Shown: one piece after another, positions 6,892-11,982 of the stretch
Position numbering within the stretch: the first letter of the stretch is position 1
Layout of the letters: the number at the start of each line of letters is the position of its first letter
Origin: Promethearchaeota archaeon
GTDB taxonomy: Archaea; Asgardarchaeota; Lokiarchaeia; Sigynarchaeales; SOKP01
Assembly: GCA_004524425.1 (NCBI GenBank)
Contig: SDNN01000070.1
Location: 1-11,982, forward strand
Length of the DNA: 11,982 nt
Direction of reading: 5' to 3'
The notes under the pieces: generated by a model
What the model saw: only the letters and a program-made list of their open reading frames with translations
Told to the model about the DNA's origin: nothing
The model's database searches: none
Translations under genes and position numbers: made by a program

Positions 6892-7758
6892 TCACAATCC
6901 TTTGAAATCAGGCTCTTTCCTTCTTAAAAACGCTCTTATCCCCTCTGCGACATCTTGAGAAGCTGAATTTACGCCAAAACCAAGTTGTTCGAATTGCAAT
7001 CCAATATTTAATGGCACCTGGGTTCCATATCTCAGCGCCTTTTTGATTACCATGAGACTTGTTGTTGCAGAATTTCCTATTCTCTTAGCGAGTTCATGAA
7101 CTTTTTCTTCAAATTCATTAGCATCAACGAGAAAATTAATCAAGCCCCATTGGAACATTTGCTCTGCGGAATGATGCTCTCCAAGATAAAGCATTTGAGT
7201 GGTTCTAGCTAAACCTATATGTCTAATCATCCTCTGAGTGCCTCCTGCAGAGGGAAATATGCCTCTCTGGATCTCGGTGAATCCAAATACCGATCTTTTA
7301 CTGGATATGGTCATATCACATACTAAGCATAACTCTGTGCCTCCTCCGAGAGCATACCCATCTACCGCAGCGATTAATGGCTTAGGAAATGATTCCATAG
7401 AGTCAAAGCACCTATGATATTGATGGATGAGTAATGTCATATGGGCAGGAATATTGGGTTTTATCCTTGGATCCATTGGTGCACTTAAATCAGCCCCAGT
7501 AGAAAATGATGGTTTCTTGGTAAAATCTTTAGTCCCTCTTAAAACCACGCATCTCACATCAGGATCCAATTCAAAATCCTCCAAGGCTTCAGCTATCTCT
7601 TTAATTGTTTTATGTTGAATCGCATTGAGTTTATCAGGGCGATTAATTGAAATCACGGCATAATTACCATCAATGCCTTCTCTTATTAAATTACCATCTT
7701 TATCAAATTTTTTGGGATATTCAACTAATATGTGTTCATATATCTTTTCTTCTGACAT
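6892..7758 (-). CDS. Enoyl-CoA hydratase/isomerase (crotonase) family protein
   Basis: 288 residues from ATG 7758; the frame also allows a TTG three codons upstream (7767). The crotonase fold is clear: INRPDKLNAI, the oxyanion-hole motifs FSTGADLS and GYALGGGTEL, and GFTEIQRGIFPSAGGTQR. Both catalytic glutamates of true hydratases are present (in GGGTEL and in GFTEI; 142 and 162 from ATG 7758), so reversible hydration of a trans-2-enoyl-CoA is likely, although isomerase or other crotonase activities cannot be ruled out. An N-terminal insertion (KKFDKDGNLIREGIDG) precedes the first core strand and a loop, APMDPRIKPNIP, follows the first oxyanion motif; both are mild departures from the bacterial minimum. 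The protein is soluble. It is followed by the acyl-CoA synthetase on the same strand: activation plus hydration steps of fatty-acid oxidation. No acyl-CoA dehydrogenase, 3-hydroxyacyl-CoA dehydrogenase or thiolase is in the window. Confidence 0.9.
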   Translation of the reverse strand: MSEEKIYEHILVEYPKKFDKDGNLIREGIDGNYAVISINRPDKLNAIQHKTIKEIAEALEDFELDPDVRCVVLRGTKDFTKKPSFSTGADLSAPMDPRIKPNIPAHMTLLIHQYHRCFDSMESFPKPLIAAVDGYALGGGTELCLVCDMTISSKRSVFGFTEIQRGIFPSAGGTQRMIRHIGLARTTQMLYLGEHHSAEQMFQWGLINFLVDANEFEEKVHELAKRIGNSATTSLMVIKKALRYGTQVPLNIGLQFEQLGFGVNSASQDVAEGIRAFLRRKEPDFKGL

Positions 7759-7932
7759 TTTTATCAATTTGTAAAGTTTTTAGATTTACTAAATTTAATG
7801 AAACTAAGCATTTTTAATTTTGATAAAAATGAAATAATGATATAATCTTACACTAAAAAAACTTATCAAGCATAATGATGTGTTTTGGCTGGGTTTCACA
7901 ACCACCTTCTCAAATCCTTCTTATTTATATTC

Positions 7933-7940
7933 TATTTAAA
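7933..7940 (+). promoter_or_regulatory. Candidate TATA box for the cold-shock protein gene
   Basis: TATTTAAA followed by an A run. Transcription would begin near 7963, giving a short leader to ATG 7976 or a leader of about 67 nt to TTG 8030. The 217-bp region 7759-7975 also holds the hydratase promoter on the other strand (TTAAATTT, minus strand of 7791-7798); nothing else is recognised in it. Confidence 0.35.
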
Positions 7941-7975
7941 AAAATGTAAGAAAAGTCAAAGTTTATTATCTCTCG

Positions 7976-8272
7976 ATGACATTGTTAACTAGTTCTAAAA
8001 GAACTATATTCAAAAATTTGGTAATAAAATTGGTAACTGGAACAGTAAAGTGGTTTAATAGTAAAAAAGGTTATGGATTTATAATTTCTGAAGATGGTAC
8101 GGACATTTTTGTTCATTACACCGCATTAGCTAACAGAGACGAAAAGTATGTCACTTTAAATGAAAATGATAAAGTTGAATTTGACATAGTAGAAGGTCAA
8201 AAAGGACCTCAGGCCAGTAATGTAGTAGTAACAAAAAAGGCCCCTTATGGACGGGGCGGATTTCGCATTTAG
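7976..8272 (+). CDS. Cold-shock domain protein (CspA-like)
   Basis: 98 residues from ATG 7976. The cold-shock domain begins at residue 20: [16 protein letters not shown] (RNP1-type motif KGYGFI) followed by DIFVHYTAL (RNP2-type motif FVHY), then a [21 protein letters not shown] close. This OB fold binds single-stranded RNA or DNA and acts as an RNA chaperone. Homologues normally begin one or two residues before TGTVKWF, and an in-frame TTG at 8030 would give exactly such an 80-residue protein (MVTGTVKW...). The 18-residue N-terminal stretch [18 protein letters not shown] may therefore be untranslated leader; neither start has a clear Shine-Dalgarno site. I give the ATG form as the longest supported frame but consider TTG 8030 at least equally likely. 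A short basic tail, [12 protein letters not shown], extends beyond the domain. It is a single-gene unit. Confidence 0.9.
   Translation: MTLLTSSKRTIFKNLVIKLVTGTVKWFNSKKGYGFIISEDGTDIFVHYTALANRDEKYVTLNENDKVEFDIVEGQKGPQASNVVVTKKAPYGRGGFRI
7990..8006 (+). repeat. Short hairpin at the 5' end of the cold-shock gene
   Basis: TAGTTC (7990-7995) and GAACTA (8001-8006) are perfect inverted arms around TAAAA. If translation begins at TTG 8030 this would be a leader hairpin 24 nt ahead of the start. The stem is only six pairs, so its stability is modest. Confidence 0.35.
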
Positions 8273-8564
8273 ATTCACATGTTATAAGTCTAAGAAAATA
8301 AAAACAAACATTAAGTAGTAAATAATAATTGATAGTAGAAATAAGTCCGATTGTTATTGAAACTTATCTTTTTTTTAGTTAAATTTCATACAAATTTGTT
8401 TATATGCAAAATTTCAAAAATTTATTTCTAGATACGTATCTTAAATTCATTCCAGTAGGATCTTTGCCATTCTAGAGAATGGTATATCTTGAGGGAAAAT
8501 TTTTTAATGTTAATAATAAATTATATATGAAATTCTTATCTTAAATCTATTAGAGAGGATTGAT
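8273..8564. other. 292-bp intergenic region between the cold-shock gene and HEPN
   Basis: No open frame of note. A T8 run at 8369-8376 could end the cold-shock transcript. A small dyad CCATTC (8467-8472) / GAATGG (8477-8482) with a TAGA centre lies 83 bp before the HEPN start. AT-rich boxes at 8498-8508 and 8521-8528 could be the HEPN promoter; I cannot choose between them. Confidence 0.4.
8553..8559 (+). promoter_or_regulatory. Shine-Dalgarno site that fixes the TTG start of HEPN
   Basis: GAGAGGA ends 5 nt before TTG 8565. It is one of only two strong ribosome binding sites in the window (the other is at 10921-10927) and supports the TTG as the true start. Confidence 0.65.
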
Positions 8565-8972
8565 TTGGCTCGCTCAGATGATTGGTTAAGACAAGCAAAA
8601 AAAGATATTCTTCATGCAAAAGAGAGTTTAAAAATTAAACATTTTGAATGGGCTGTTTTAGCTGCACAGCAAGGAGCAGAAAAATCGATAAAGGCTCTCT
8701 ATTATGAAATAGGTGCTGATCCCTGGGGGCATTCAATATTAAAATTCTTAAAAAAACTACCAGAAAAGTTTGATATTAATGAACAATTGATTATAGCTGC
8801 AAAAAATTTAGATAAACATTATATTACTGCTCGGTATCCAAATGCTTTTGCATCTGGGGCACCTAAAGATTATTATTTAGAAAAAGATGCTGATGAGGCA
8901 ATCCAAGATGGAGAAAAAATATTCACCTTCTGTAAAAATCAGATATCCCAAATCAGAAAAGAAATTAATTAA
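8565..8972 (+). CDS. HEPN-domain protein (toxin-like partner of an MNT nucleotidyltransferase)
   Basis: 135 residues from TTG 8565, whose choice is supported by GAGAGGA 5 nt upstream and by the typical HEPN opening DDWLRQAKKDILHAKESL. The all-helical HEPN pattern follows: FEWAVLAAQQGAEKSIKALYYEIG (27-50), WGHSILKFLKKLP (54-66), NLDKHYITARYPNAF (81-95), and a last helix with DADEAIQDGEKIFTFCKNQI (108-127). HEPN proteins of this kind are ribonuclease-like toxins or the HEPN half of a nucleotidyltransferase pair. The Rx4-6H nuclease motif is not visible: R90 is followed by YPNAF with no His, as in the 'RYP' archaeal subfamily, so RNase activity is doubtful. Its 3' end overlaps the MNT gene, so the two are translated together. 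It is soluble and small. Confidence 0.85.
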   Translation: MARSDDWLRQAKKDILHAKESLKIKHFEWAVLAAQQGAEKSIKALYYEIGADPWGHSILKFLKKLPEKFDINEQLIIAAKNLDKHYITARYPNAFASGAPKDYYLEKDADEAIQDGEKIFTFCKNQISQIRKEIN

Positions 8973-9279
8973 ATTATTGGAAGATAATATAAATATCTTA
9001 GTCAATAAAGTTCCAACGATTCAGAAAATTATATTATTTGGCTCATATTCAAGAAAAGAAGTGCACTACGGCAGTGACGTTGATTTACTGATAATTGTTA
9101 AAAAACGTATTTCTAACGATTTTGAAGTGATATACGGAGCTCTTTTTGATATATCTTTAGATTATGAATGGTCTCCTTTACTAATCACAGAAAAAGATTT
9201 TAGAGAAAGGATAAAAGAAGGTTTTCCTTTTATTAAGGCAATCATTAATGATGGAATTATCATGTGGTCAAAATCTTAG
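8908..9279 (+). CDS. MNT-type minimal nucleotidyltransferase (antitoxin-like partner of HEPN)
   Basis: 123 residues if begun at ATG 8908; the same frame has ATGs at 8887 and 8893 and a TTG at 8977. I chose 8908 because GAGG at 8895-8898 lies 9 nt upstream and because the VKIRYPKSEKKLIKLLEDN lead-in resembles the N-terminus of archaeal MNT proteins. It overlaps HEPN by 65 bp in another frame. The pol-beta fold active site is present: LFGSYSRKE (43-51, GSxxR) and YGSDVDLLI (54-62, D57 and D59 as metal ligands), with D85 in ISLDYEW a likely third carboxylate. In studied HEPN/MNT pairs the MNT adds AMP to the HEPN toxin and silences it. Here the usual acceptor motif is not seen in the HEPN, so that mechanism is unproved. 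Confidence 0.85.
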   Translation: MEKKYSPSVKIRYPKSEKKLIKLLEDNINILVNKVPTIQKIILFGSYSRKEVHYGSDVDLLIIVKKRISNDFEVIYGALFDISLDYEWSPLLITEKDFRERIKEGFPFIKAIINDGIIMWSKS

Positions 9280-9301
9280 ACCTCAATAGAGAGATTTATT
9301 A

Positions 9302-9309
9302 TTTTTTTT
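9302..9309 (+). terminator. T8 tract after the HEPN/MNT pair
   Basis: Eight T residues begin 23 bp after the MNT stop codon, consistent with a U-rich archaeal terminator. Confidence 0.4.
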
Positions 9310-9335
9310 CATTAACGTAGATAAATAATAAATTT

Positions 9336-9352
9336 AAAATCGCTTCGATTTT
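9336..9352. terminator. Hairpin terminator-like element between convergent genes
   Basis: AAAATCG (9336-9342) and CGATTTT (9346-9352) form a perfect seven-pair stem with a CTT loop, running straight into further T residues on the plus strand and into AAATTTATTATT on the minus strand. It lies between the convergent MNT and membrane-protein genes and touches the latter's stop codon, so it may end transcription from both sides. Confidence 0.5.
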
Positions 9353-9765
9353 TACTCCTTTTTAAGCATGTATTTATTTACAATAAAGGGAGCAACTAAT
9401 AGAGATATTAAGAAAAATATCCATACTCTCCCTTCAAAAATATTGTAATCTGCAATCAGATTTTCCAAAGAATTACCCACTATTAGAATTCCAAATGCAA
9501 ATTCAAATATTATGGTTAAAATGAGCCATATAATACCTAATATGATTGTATCCTCTCGAGCAAAATTTTTTAATTCTCTTTTTAGGAATATATACGTGAT
9601 CAGAAAAACATAACAAATCGGTATTGGGATTAAAACAATTCTCGCAATCGTACCATCTAAACCGGTAATTGGTATGAATATGCTTTCTCGAAAAATGCCA
9701 AGAAGTATGGTTAAAAATCCAAAAATGAACCAAATACCCATTCCAGGGATGTAAAATTTTTTCAT
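9352..9765 (-). CDS. Four-helix integral membrane protein of unknown function
   Basis: 137 residues from ATG 9765; a GTG immediately upstream (9768) is an in-frame alternative. Four hydrophobic segments are seen at about 10-28, 42-62, 73-97 and 112-132, with short charged loops (KRELKNFARED at 62-72). The stretch WLILTIIFEFAFG...LENLIADYNIFEGRVW (80-115), with E88, D106, Y107, N108 and GR at 112-113, resembles a conserved motif (FEFxFG...DYNxxxGRxW) of a small membrane-protein family met in many bacteria, whose role I do not know. The gene is divergent from the CPBP protease, 138 bp apart; a TATA-like GCTTAAAA (minus strand of 9791-9798) fits a start near 9769, with a dyad (9775-9788) between that box and the start codon. 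Confidence 0.7.
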   Translation of the reverse strand: MKKFYIPGMGIWFIFGFLTILLGIFRESIFIPITGLDGTIARIVLIPIPICYVFLITYIFLKRELKNFAREDTIILGIIWLILTIIFEFAFGILIVGNSLENLIADYNIFEGRVWIFFLISLLVAPFIVNKYMLKKE

Positions 9766-9774
9766 CACATCTAT

Positions 9775-9788
9775 CAGAATAAATTCTG
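9775..9788. repeat. 6-bp dyad in the core promoter of the four-helix membrane protein
   Basis: CAGAAT (9775-9780) and ATTCTG (9783-9788) are perfect inverted arms around AA. The dyad lies between a TATA-like box and the ATG, the position where a bound repressor would block initiation. It is short, so chance is possible. Confidence 0.35.
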
Positions 9789-9867
9789 GATTTTAAGCTT
9801 TATTTGAATTAAAAAATGCTAATTAAATAATTTTTAACCCAAGTTTTTTAATAAGAAGGAAAATCAA

Positions 9868-9882
9868 TCCAAATAGATTGGA
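9868..9882. repeat. 5-bp dyad upstream of the CPBP protease gene
   Basis: TCCAA (9868-9872) and TTGGA (9878-9882) flank ATAGA. If the AT box at 9844-9852 (TTTTTAATA) is the TATA element, the dyad covers the expected transcription start of the protease gene. Confidence 0.28.
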
Positions 9883-9903
9883 ATTATAAGTATCAAATTA
9901 AAA

Positions 9904-10749
9904 ATGAATAAAATAAAGCAAATCTTACTAGAGAAACCAATTATCGGTGGAATAGTTATAGCAGCTCTTTTCAACTTGTTTCTATTTCTTGCATTGCTTA
10001 CACAGACTTTAATTTATATTATCATAGGAGAAATGCATTATTTAATCATAATGTGGTTGCAATTTTCATTAACGTTCGGATTTTTAGCAATATTACTTCT
10101 ATATCTTGTTCCATATGGGTTGAATTTACCTAACGGAGTAGAATCTTTGAGTGATTATTCTGAAGCAATTCAATTAAAAAACGGAAGTTCCGTTAGAAAT
10201 AACATCTTCTTAAGCATCATTGTTGTATTTATTTTTGTTAGTTTTGAGATATTAGCGGGATTGGTATTATTAGAAATCTCATTTAATTTTGTGAGCTTGT
10301 TTACAGAACCAAGACCTGATAATTTGGGCATTTTCTCGTGGATTTATTATCTAAGACCAGGTATTTGGGAAGAGATTGCCTTTAGAGGCATAATCTTGAC
10401 CATGTTATTAAAAAAATATTCTAAAAGAACAGCAATTATCATTGATGGCATTCTTTTTGGCTTCACGCATCTATTTAACTTTTTATTTGGCGCTGATCTC
10501 ATCGCAACACTGATCCAGGTAGTATATGCTACTATATTGGGATTCTTTTTAGCTTTCATGTACATTAAAACAGAAAGTATCGTTTCATGCATTCTCACGC
10601 ACTATTTAATTGATGTCTTTGGTCAAATATTCATTATTTCCAGCATGAATATTATCATGCTTTTAATAGTCTTGGTTGGATTCGTGGTGTGTATTCCCGT
10701 GATAATTAATTCCTACATCGTAAAGCTATACTCTGAAAAATTCCTTTAA
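9904..10749 (+). CDS. CPBP-family intramembrane metalloprotease (CAAX protease/Abi)
   Basis: 281 residues, polytopic: hydrophobic segments at about 13-41, 45-70, 100-128, 142-170, 177-193, 200-220, 224-245 and 248-272. The family's conserved motifs lie in order in the C-terminal half: WEEIAFRG (155-162; E156, E157 and R161 of EExxxR), FGFTHLFN (185-192; H189) and LTHYLIDVFG (231-240; H233 and D237). These residues form the active site of Rce1-like and related CPBP enzymes, which cleave within the membrane or process prenylated or bacteriocin-like peptides. All are present, so the protein is probably an active enzyme; the substrate is unknown and no CaaX protein or bacteriocin is seen nearby. 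It starts at ATG 9904 without a clear Shine-Dalgarno site. It is divergent from the small membrane protein and followed by an AT-only hairpin. Confidence 0.87.
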   Translation: MNKIKQILLEKPIIGGIVIAALFNLFLFLALLTQTLIYIIIGEMHYLIIMWLQFSLTFGFLAILLLYLVPYGLNLPNGVESLSDYSEAIQLKNGSSVRNNIFLSIIVVFIFVSFEILAGLVLLEISFNFVSLFTEPRPDNLGIFSWIYYLRPGIWEEIAFRGIILTMLLKKYSKRTAIIIDGILFGFTHLFNFLFGADLIATLIQVVYATILGFFLAFMYIKTESIVSCILTHYLIDVFGQIFIISSMNIIMLLIVLVGFVVCIPVIINSYIVKLYSEKFL

Positions 10750-10751
10750 AT

Positions 10752-10785
10752 CTTTTTTTAAATTTATTAAAAATATTTTAATAAA
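10752..10785 (+). terminator. T7 tract and AT-only hairpin after the CPBP gene
   Basis: Two bases after the stop codon a T-rich run begins (TCTTTTTTTAAA), followed by TTTATTAAAA (10763-10772) and TTTTAATAAA (10776-10785), perfect ten-pair arms with an ATA loop. The T tract alone could end transcription; the stem is made only of A-T pairs. Confidence 0.45.
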
Positions 10786-10814
10786 ATCTTATTATTTATT
10801 GCAAAAAATGGTCT

Positions 10815-10833
10815 ACTCATACCTTAAATGAGT
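10815..10833. repeat. 6-bp inverted repeat in the intergenic region after CPBP
   Basis: ACTCAT (10815-10820) and ATGAGT (10828-10833) flank ACCTTAA. There is no T run after it. It lies about 30 bp upstream of a TATA-like TTTAATAA (10864-10871) that could serve the next gene. Confidence 0.3.
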
Positions 10834-10902
10834 TGAAAAATTTGGAAGTGCTAATAGAAATTCTTTAATAAAATGAGGATTCAAATTATGATAAGAATTC
10901 TG

Positions 10903-10916
10903 AGATTTTAAAATCT
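10903..10916. repeat. 14-bp perfect palindrome just upstream of the ribosome binding site
   Basis: AGATTTTAAAATCT reads the same on both strands. It ends 4 bp before the GAGAGGA ribosome binding site of the following membrane protein gene. It could be an operator or a leader hairpin; TTTTAAAA in its centre could also be read as a TATA element, but that would leave no room for the leader that the binding site implies. Confidence 0.4.
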
Positions 10917-10920
10917 TAAT

Positions 10921-10927
10921 GAGAGGA
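10921..10927 (+). promoter_or_regulatory. Shine-Dalgarno site that fixes the start at ATG 10934
   Basis: GAGAGGA is spaced 6 nt from ATG 10934. It overlaps the codons after the in-frame ATG at 10919, which argues that 10934 is the true start. It is identical to the site ahead of HEPN. Confidence 0.65.
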
Positions 10928-10933
10928 AGTAAA

Positions 10934-11503
10934 ATGGAAGATGAACAAAAAATAAGAGATGAACAATTTTGGAAAGTGGAAATCAAAAAGCATTGGAAAG
11001 TTCTTATCCTTTTTATAGCAGTAGTTGTTGTTCTTTCTATTATTGGAGTCTATGTCTTAATTTGGCAAATTCAAACATCTCCCATCGGAAATTATGGTAA
11101 AGCGACTTTTGACCAATGGAGTTTAGAATGGGTTGTCATATTCCTTATTATGCTGATTTTATGGGAACTTTTATTTGTTGGTTTGCCCGCAGCATTATTA
11201 TTTGGCTTAGGAGGTTATCTTTGGTGGCAAAGATTACCTGGTGAAGAACGAGCTGAGTTCAAGGAGCACCGCTCAACACACAAAAAAGCAAGAGGAGGAT
11301 GTGGTTGTGGAATATTCATGTTCATTGCATATTGTATTTACATCGCGATTGATGGCAATTTTTCGACACCATTTGGCAATAAACCTTACAGCTACTGGGT
11401 ATATTCATATCTTCTGACAATAGGATGGTTGTTGATAATAATAGGTATTCCGATGGCAATAATCGGGTTAATATATCTGAGATATTGGTTAAATAAACCT
11501 TGA
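10934..11503 (+). CDS. Multi-pass membrane protein of unknown function with a GGCGCG motif
   Basis: 189 residues from ATG 10934, chosen over ATG 10919 because a strong GAGAGGA lies 6 nt upstream. A charged N-terminus (1-21) leads to hydrophobic segments at about 22-44, 65-98 (long, perhaps two passes), 126-139 and 155-183. Between the second and third lies a polar loop, WWQRLPGEERAEFKEHRSTHKKAR (97-120), followed by GGCGCG (121-126), a Gly/Cys-rich turn at the mouth of the third helix, and then IAIDGNFSTPFGNKPYSYWVYSYL (137-160). The IDGN...PF...YWVYS block looks like a conserved feature of an archaeal/bacterial family that I have met only as hypothetical proteins. C123 and C125 could bind a metal or form a disulfide, but there is no proof. 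It appears to be a single-gene unit. Confidence 0.72.
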   Translation: MEDEQKIRDEQFWKVEIKKHWKVLILFIAVVVVLSIIGVYVLIWQIQTSPIGNYGKATFDQWSLEWVVIFLIMLILWELLFVGLPAALLFGLGGYLWWQRLPGEERAEFKEHRSTHKKARGGCGCGIFMFIAYCIYIAIDGNFSTPFGNKPYSYWVYSYLLTIGWLLIIIGIPMAIIGLIYLRYWLNKP

Positions 11504-11510
11504 AATCACT

Positions 11511-11530
11511 TTATTTTTTACTTTTTTATA
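11511..11530 (+). terminator. U-rich terminator after the membrane protein
   Basis: Two T6 runs (11514-11519 and 11522-11527) lie within 25 bp of the stop codon, typical of archaeal U-tract termination. Confidence 0.45.
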
Positions 11531-11550
11531 TTATTGTTACTATGAAAGTA

Positions 11551-11585
11551 TATTCCATAAAAAATTATGACTAAAACATGGAATA
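11551..11585. repeat. 8-bp inverted repeat in the convergent intergenic region
   Basis: TATTCCAT (11551-11558) and ATGGAATA (11578-11585) are perfect arms around a 19-bp centre that itself holds part of a smaller dyad (CATAA/TTATG). Allowing a 2-nt bulge the arms extend to ten pairs. It sits between two convergent genes; no open frame or promoter is seen here, so a transcript-end structure is the simplest reading. Confidence 0.4.
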
Positions 11586-11688
11586 CTCTTATTAAAATGA
11601 AAGCCAAAAATCGCCATACTATACATTTCTCTAAAAAATTTTTTTAACAGAATTTAGAAATCTTAATAATAAATCTAAGCTATTAAAT

Positions 11689-11982
11689 TTAGGATATAAA
11701 GGTTAAAAAAGCGGAGAGAAAATTTTCTGCTTCTTCTTCCCAATTCTTCTGTAGAGCAATTCTCTTCCAATTTATTCCATCTTGACCACCTGTGCGGATT
11801 GGAAGTGTCTTTTCAAATATTTCTATCTGGGGAAGAACCTCTGCTATTTGATTCTGGATATTTTTACAAACATCATCACCAGTATGGCAATTAAATACGG
11901 CCGCTTTATGGGTGATTGTTGCTAACCCGAGTTTTCCTAATTTCTTTATATATTTGCTTAGAGAGCCTACAGGTTTGCCGAA
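11689..11982 (-). CDS. Probable flavodoxin-like protein, C-terminal part (N-terminus beyond the window)
   Basis: The frame is open from the right edge to a TAA at 11689-11691, giving 97 visible residues. It opens with FGKPVGSLSKYIKKLGKLG, then a strand ATITHKAAVFNC, a helix VCKNIQNQIAEVLPQI, and ends LPIRTGG..INWKRIALQKNWEEEAENFLSAFL. The order of helix, strand, helix and closing amphipathic helix, with the FGxPVxxLxxYIKKLxxLG element, resembles the last third of flavodoxin-like proteins, but the phosphate-binding loop that would prove it lies outside the window. An unrelated alpha/beta protein cannot be ruled out. It is convergent with the GGCGCG membrane protein, 185 bp apart. Confidence 0.45.
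   Translation of the reverse strand, partial: FGKPVGSLSKYIKKLGKLGLATITHKAAVFNCHTGDDVCKNIQNQIAEVLPQIEIFEKTLPIRTGGQDGINWKRIALQKNWEEEAENFLSAFLTFIS

Noticed and set aside
7860..7930. Possible small RNA or tRNA-like element (GGGTTTCACAACC and a box-C-like ATGATGT)
   Set aside because: The stem is only four to five pairs, no T-loop or acceptor pairing was found, and no box D follows at a suitable distance.
8467..8482. CCATTC/GAATGG dyad as an operator of the HEPN/MNT pair
   Set aside because: It lies 83 bp before the HEPN start, upstream of both possible TATA boxes, and is short; noted only within the intergenic entry.
1..11982. CRISPR array, insertion sequence, integrase or other mobile element
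   Set aside because: No regularly spaced repeats, transposase or integrase motifs, or terminal inverted repeats flanking genes were seen on reading both strands.

Overview
The window is AT-rich, densely coded on both strands and fits an archaeal chromosome. Support for this: start sites preceded by TATA-like boxes about 25 bp before a plausible transcription start, many apparently leaderless or near-leaderless genes, TTG/GTG starts, U-rich stretches after stop codons, and an archaeal-style HEPN/MNT gene pair. The protein repertoire (FATP-type acyl-CoA synthetase, crotonase, tandem GNAT protein, PAS histidine kinase) would suit an Asgard-type (Loki-like) archaeon or another gene-rich mesophilic archaeon. 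No rRNA, ribosomal protein or other marker gene is present, so the taxonomic statement is an inference.

Layout. 1-1730 (minus): an AttH/CrtC-like lipocalin-type protein followed 24 bp later by an M23/LytM-fold protein that runs off the left edge. 1823-2377 (plus): a flavoredoxin-type FMN-binding reductase, convergent with 2387-3286 (minus), a two-domain GNAT acetyltransferase. 3465-3659 (plus): a small charged helical protein. 3769-4929 (plus): a PAS histidine kinase with a four-cysteine cluster. 4965-7758 (minus): acyl-CoA synthetase preceded by enoyl-CoA hydratase, a fatty-acid/acyl-CoA module with an 11-bp inverted repeat between the two genes. 7976-8272 (plus): a cold-shock domain protein. 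8565-9279 (plus): an overlapping HEPN/MNT toxin-antitoxin-like pair. 9352-9765 (minus) and 9904-10749 (plus): a four-helix membrane protein and a CPBP intramembrane protease, divergently transcribed. 10934-11503 (plus): an unrecognised multi-pass membrane protein. 11689-11982 (minus): the C-terminal end of a probable flavodoxin-like protein cut by the right edge.

Most genes look like independent transcription units. Three pairs look functionally linked: AttH-like/M23-like, hydratase/acyl-CoA synthetase, and HEPN/MNT. No CRISPR array, insertion sequence, integrase, tRNA or rRNA was seen. I do not see a clearly new multi-gene system. The most informative oddities are the Cys-cluster PAS kinase, a HEPN protein without the usual Rx4-6H motif, a murein-hydrolase fold in a putative archaeon, a promoter element shared by two flanking genes, and several short perfect palindromes placed where operators would sit.
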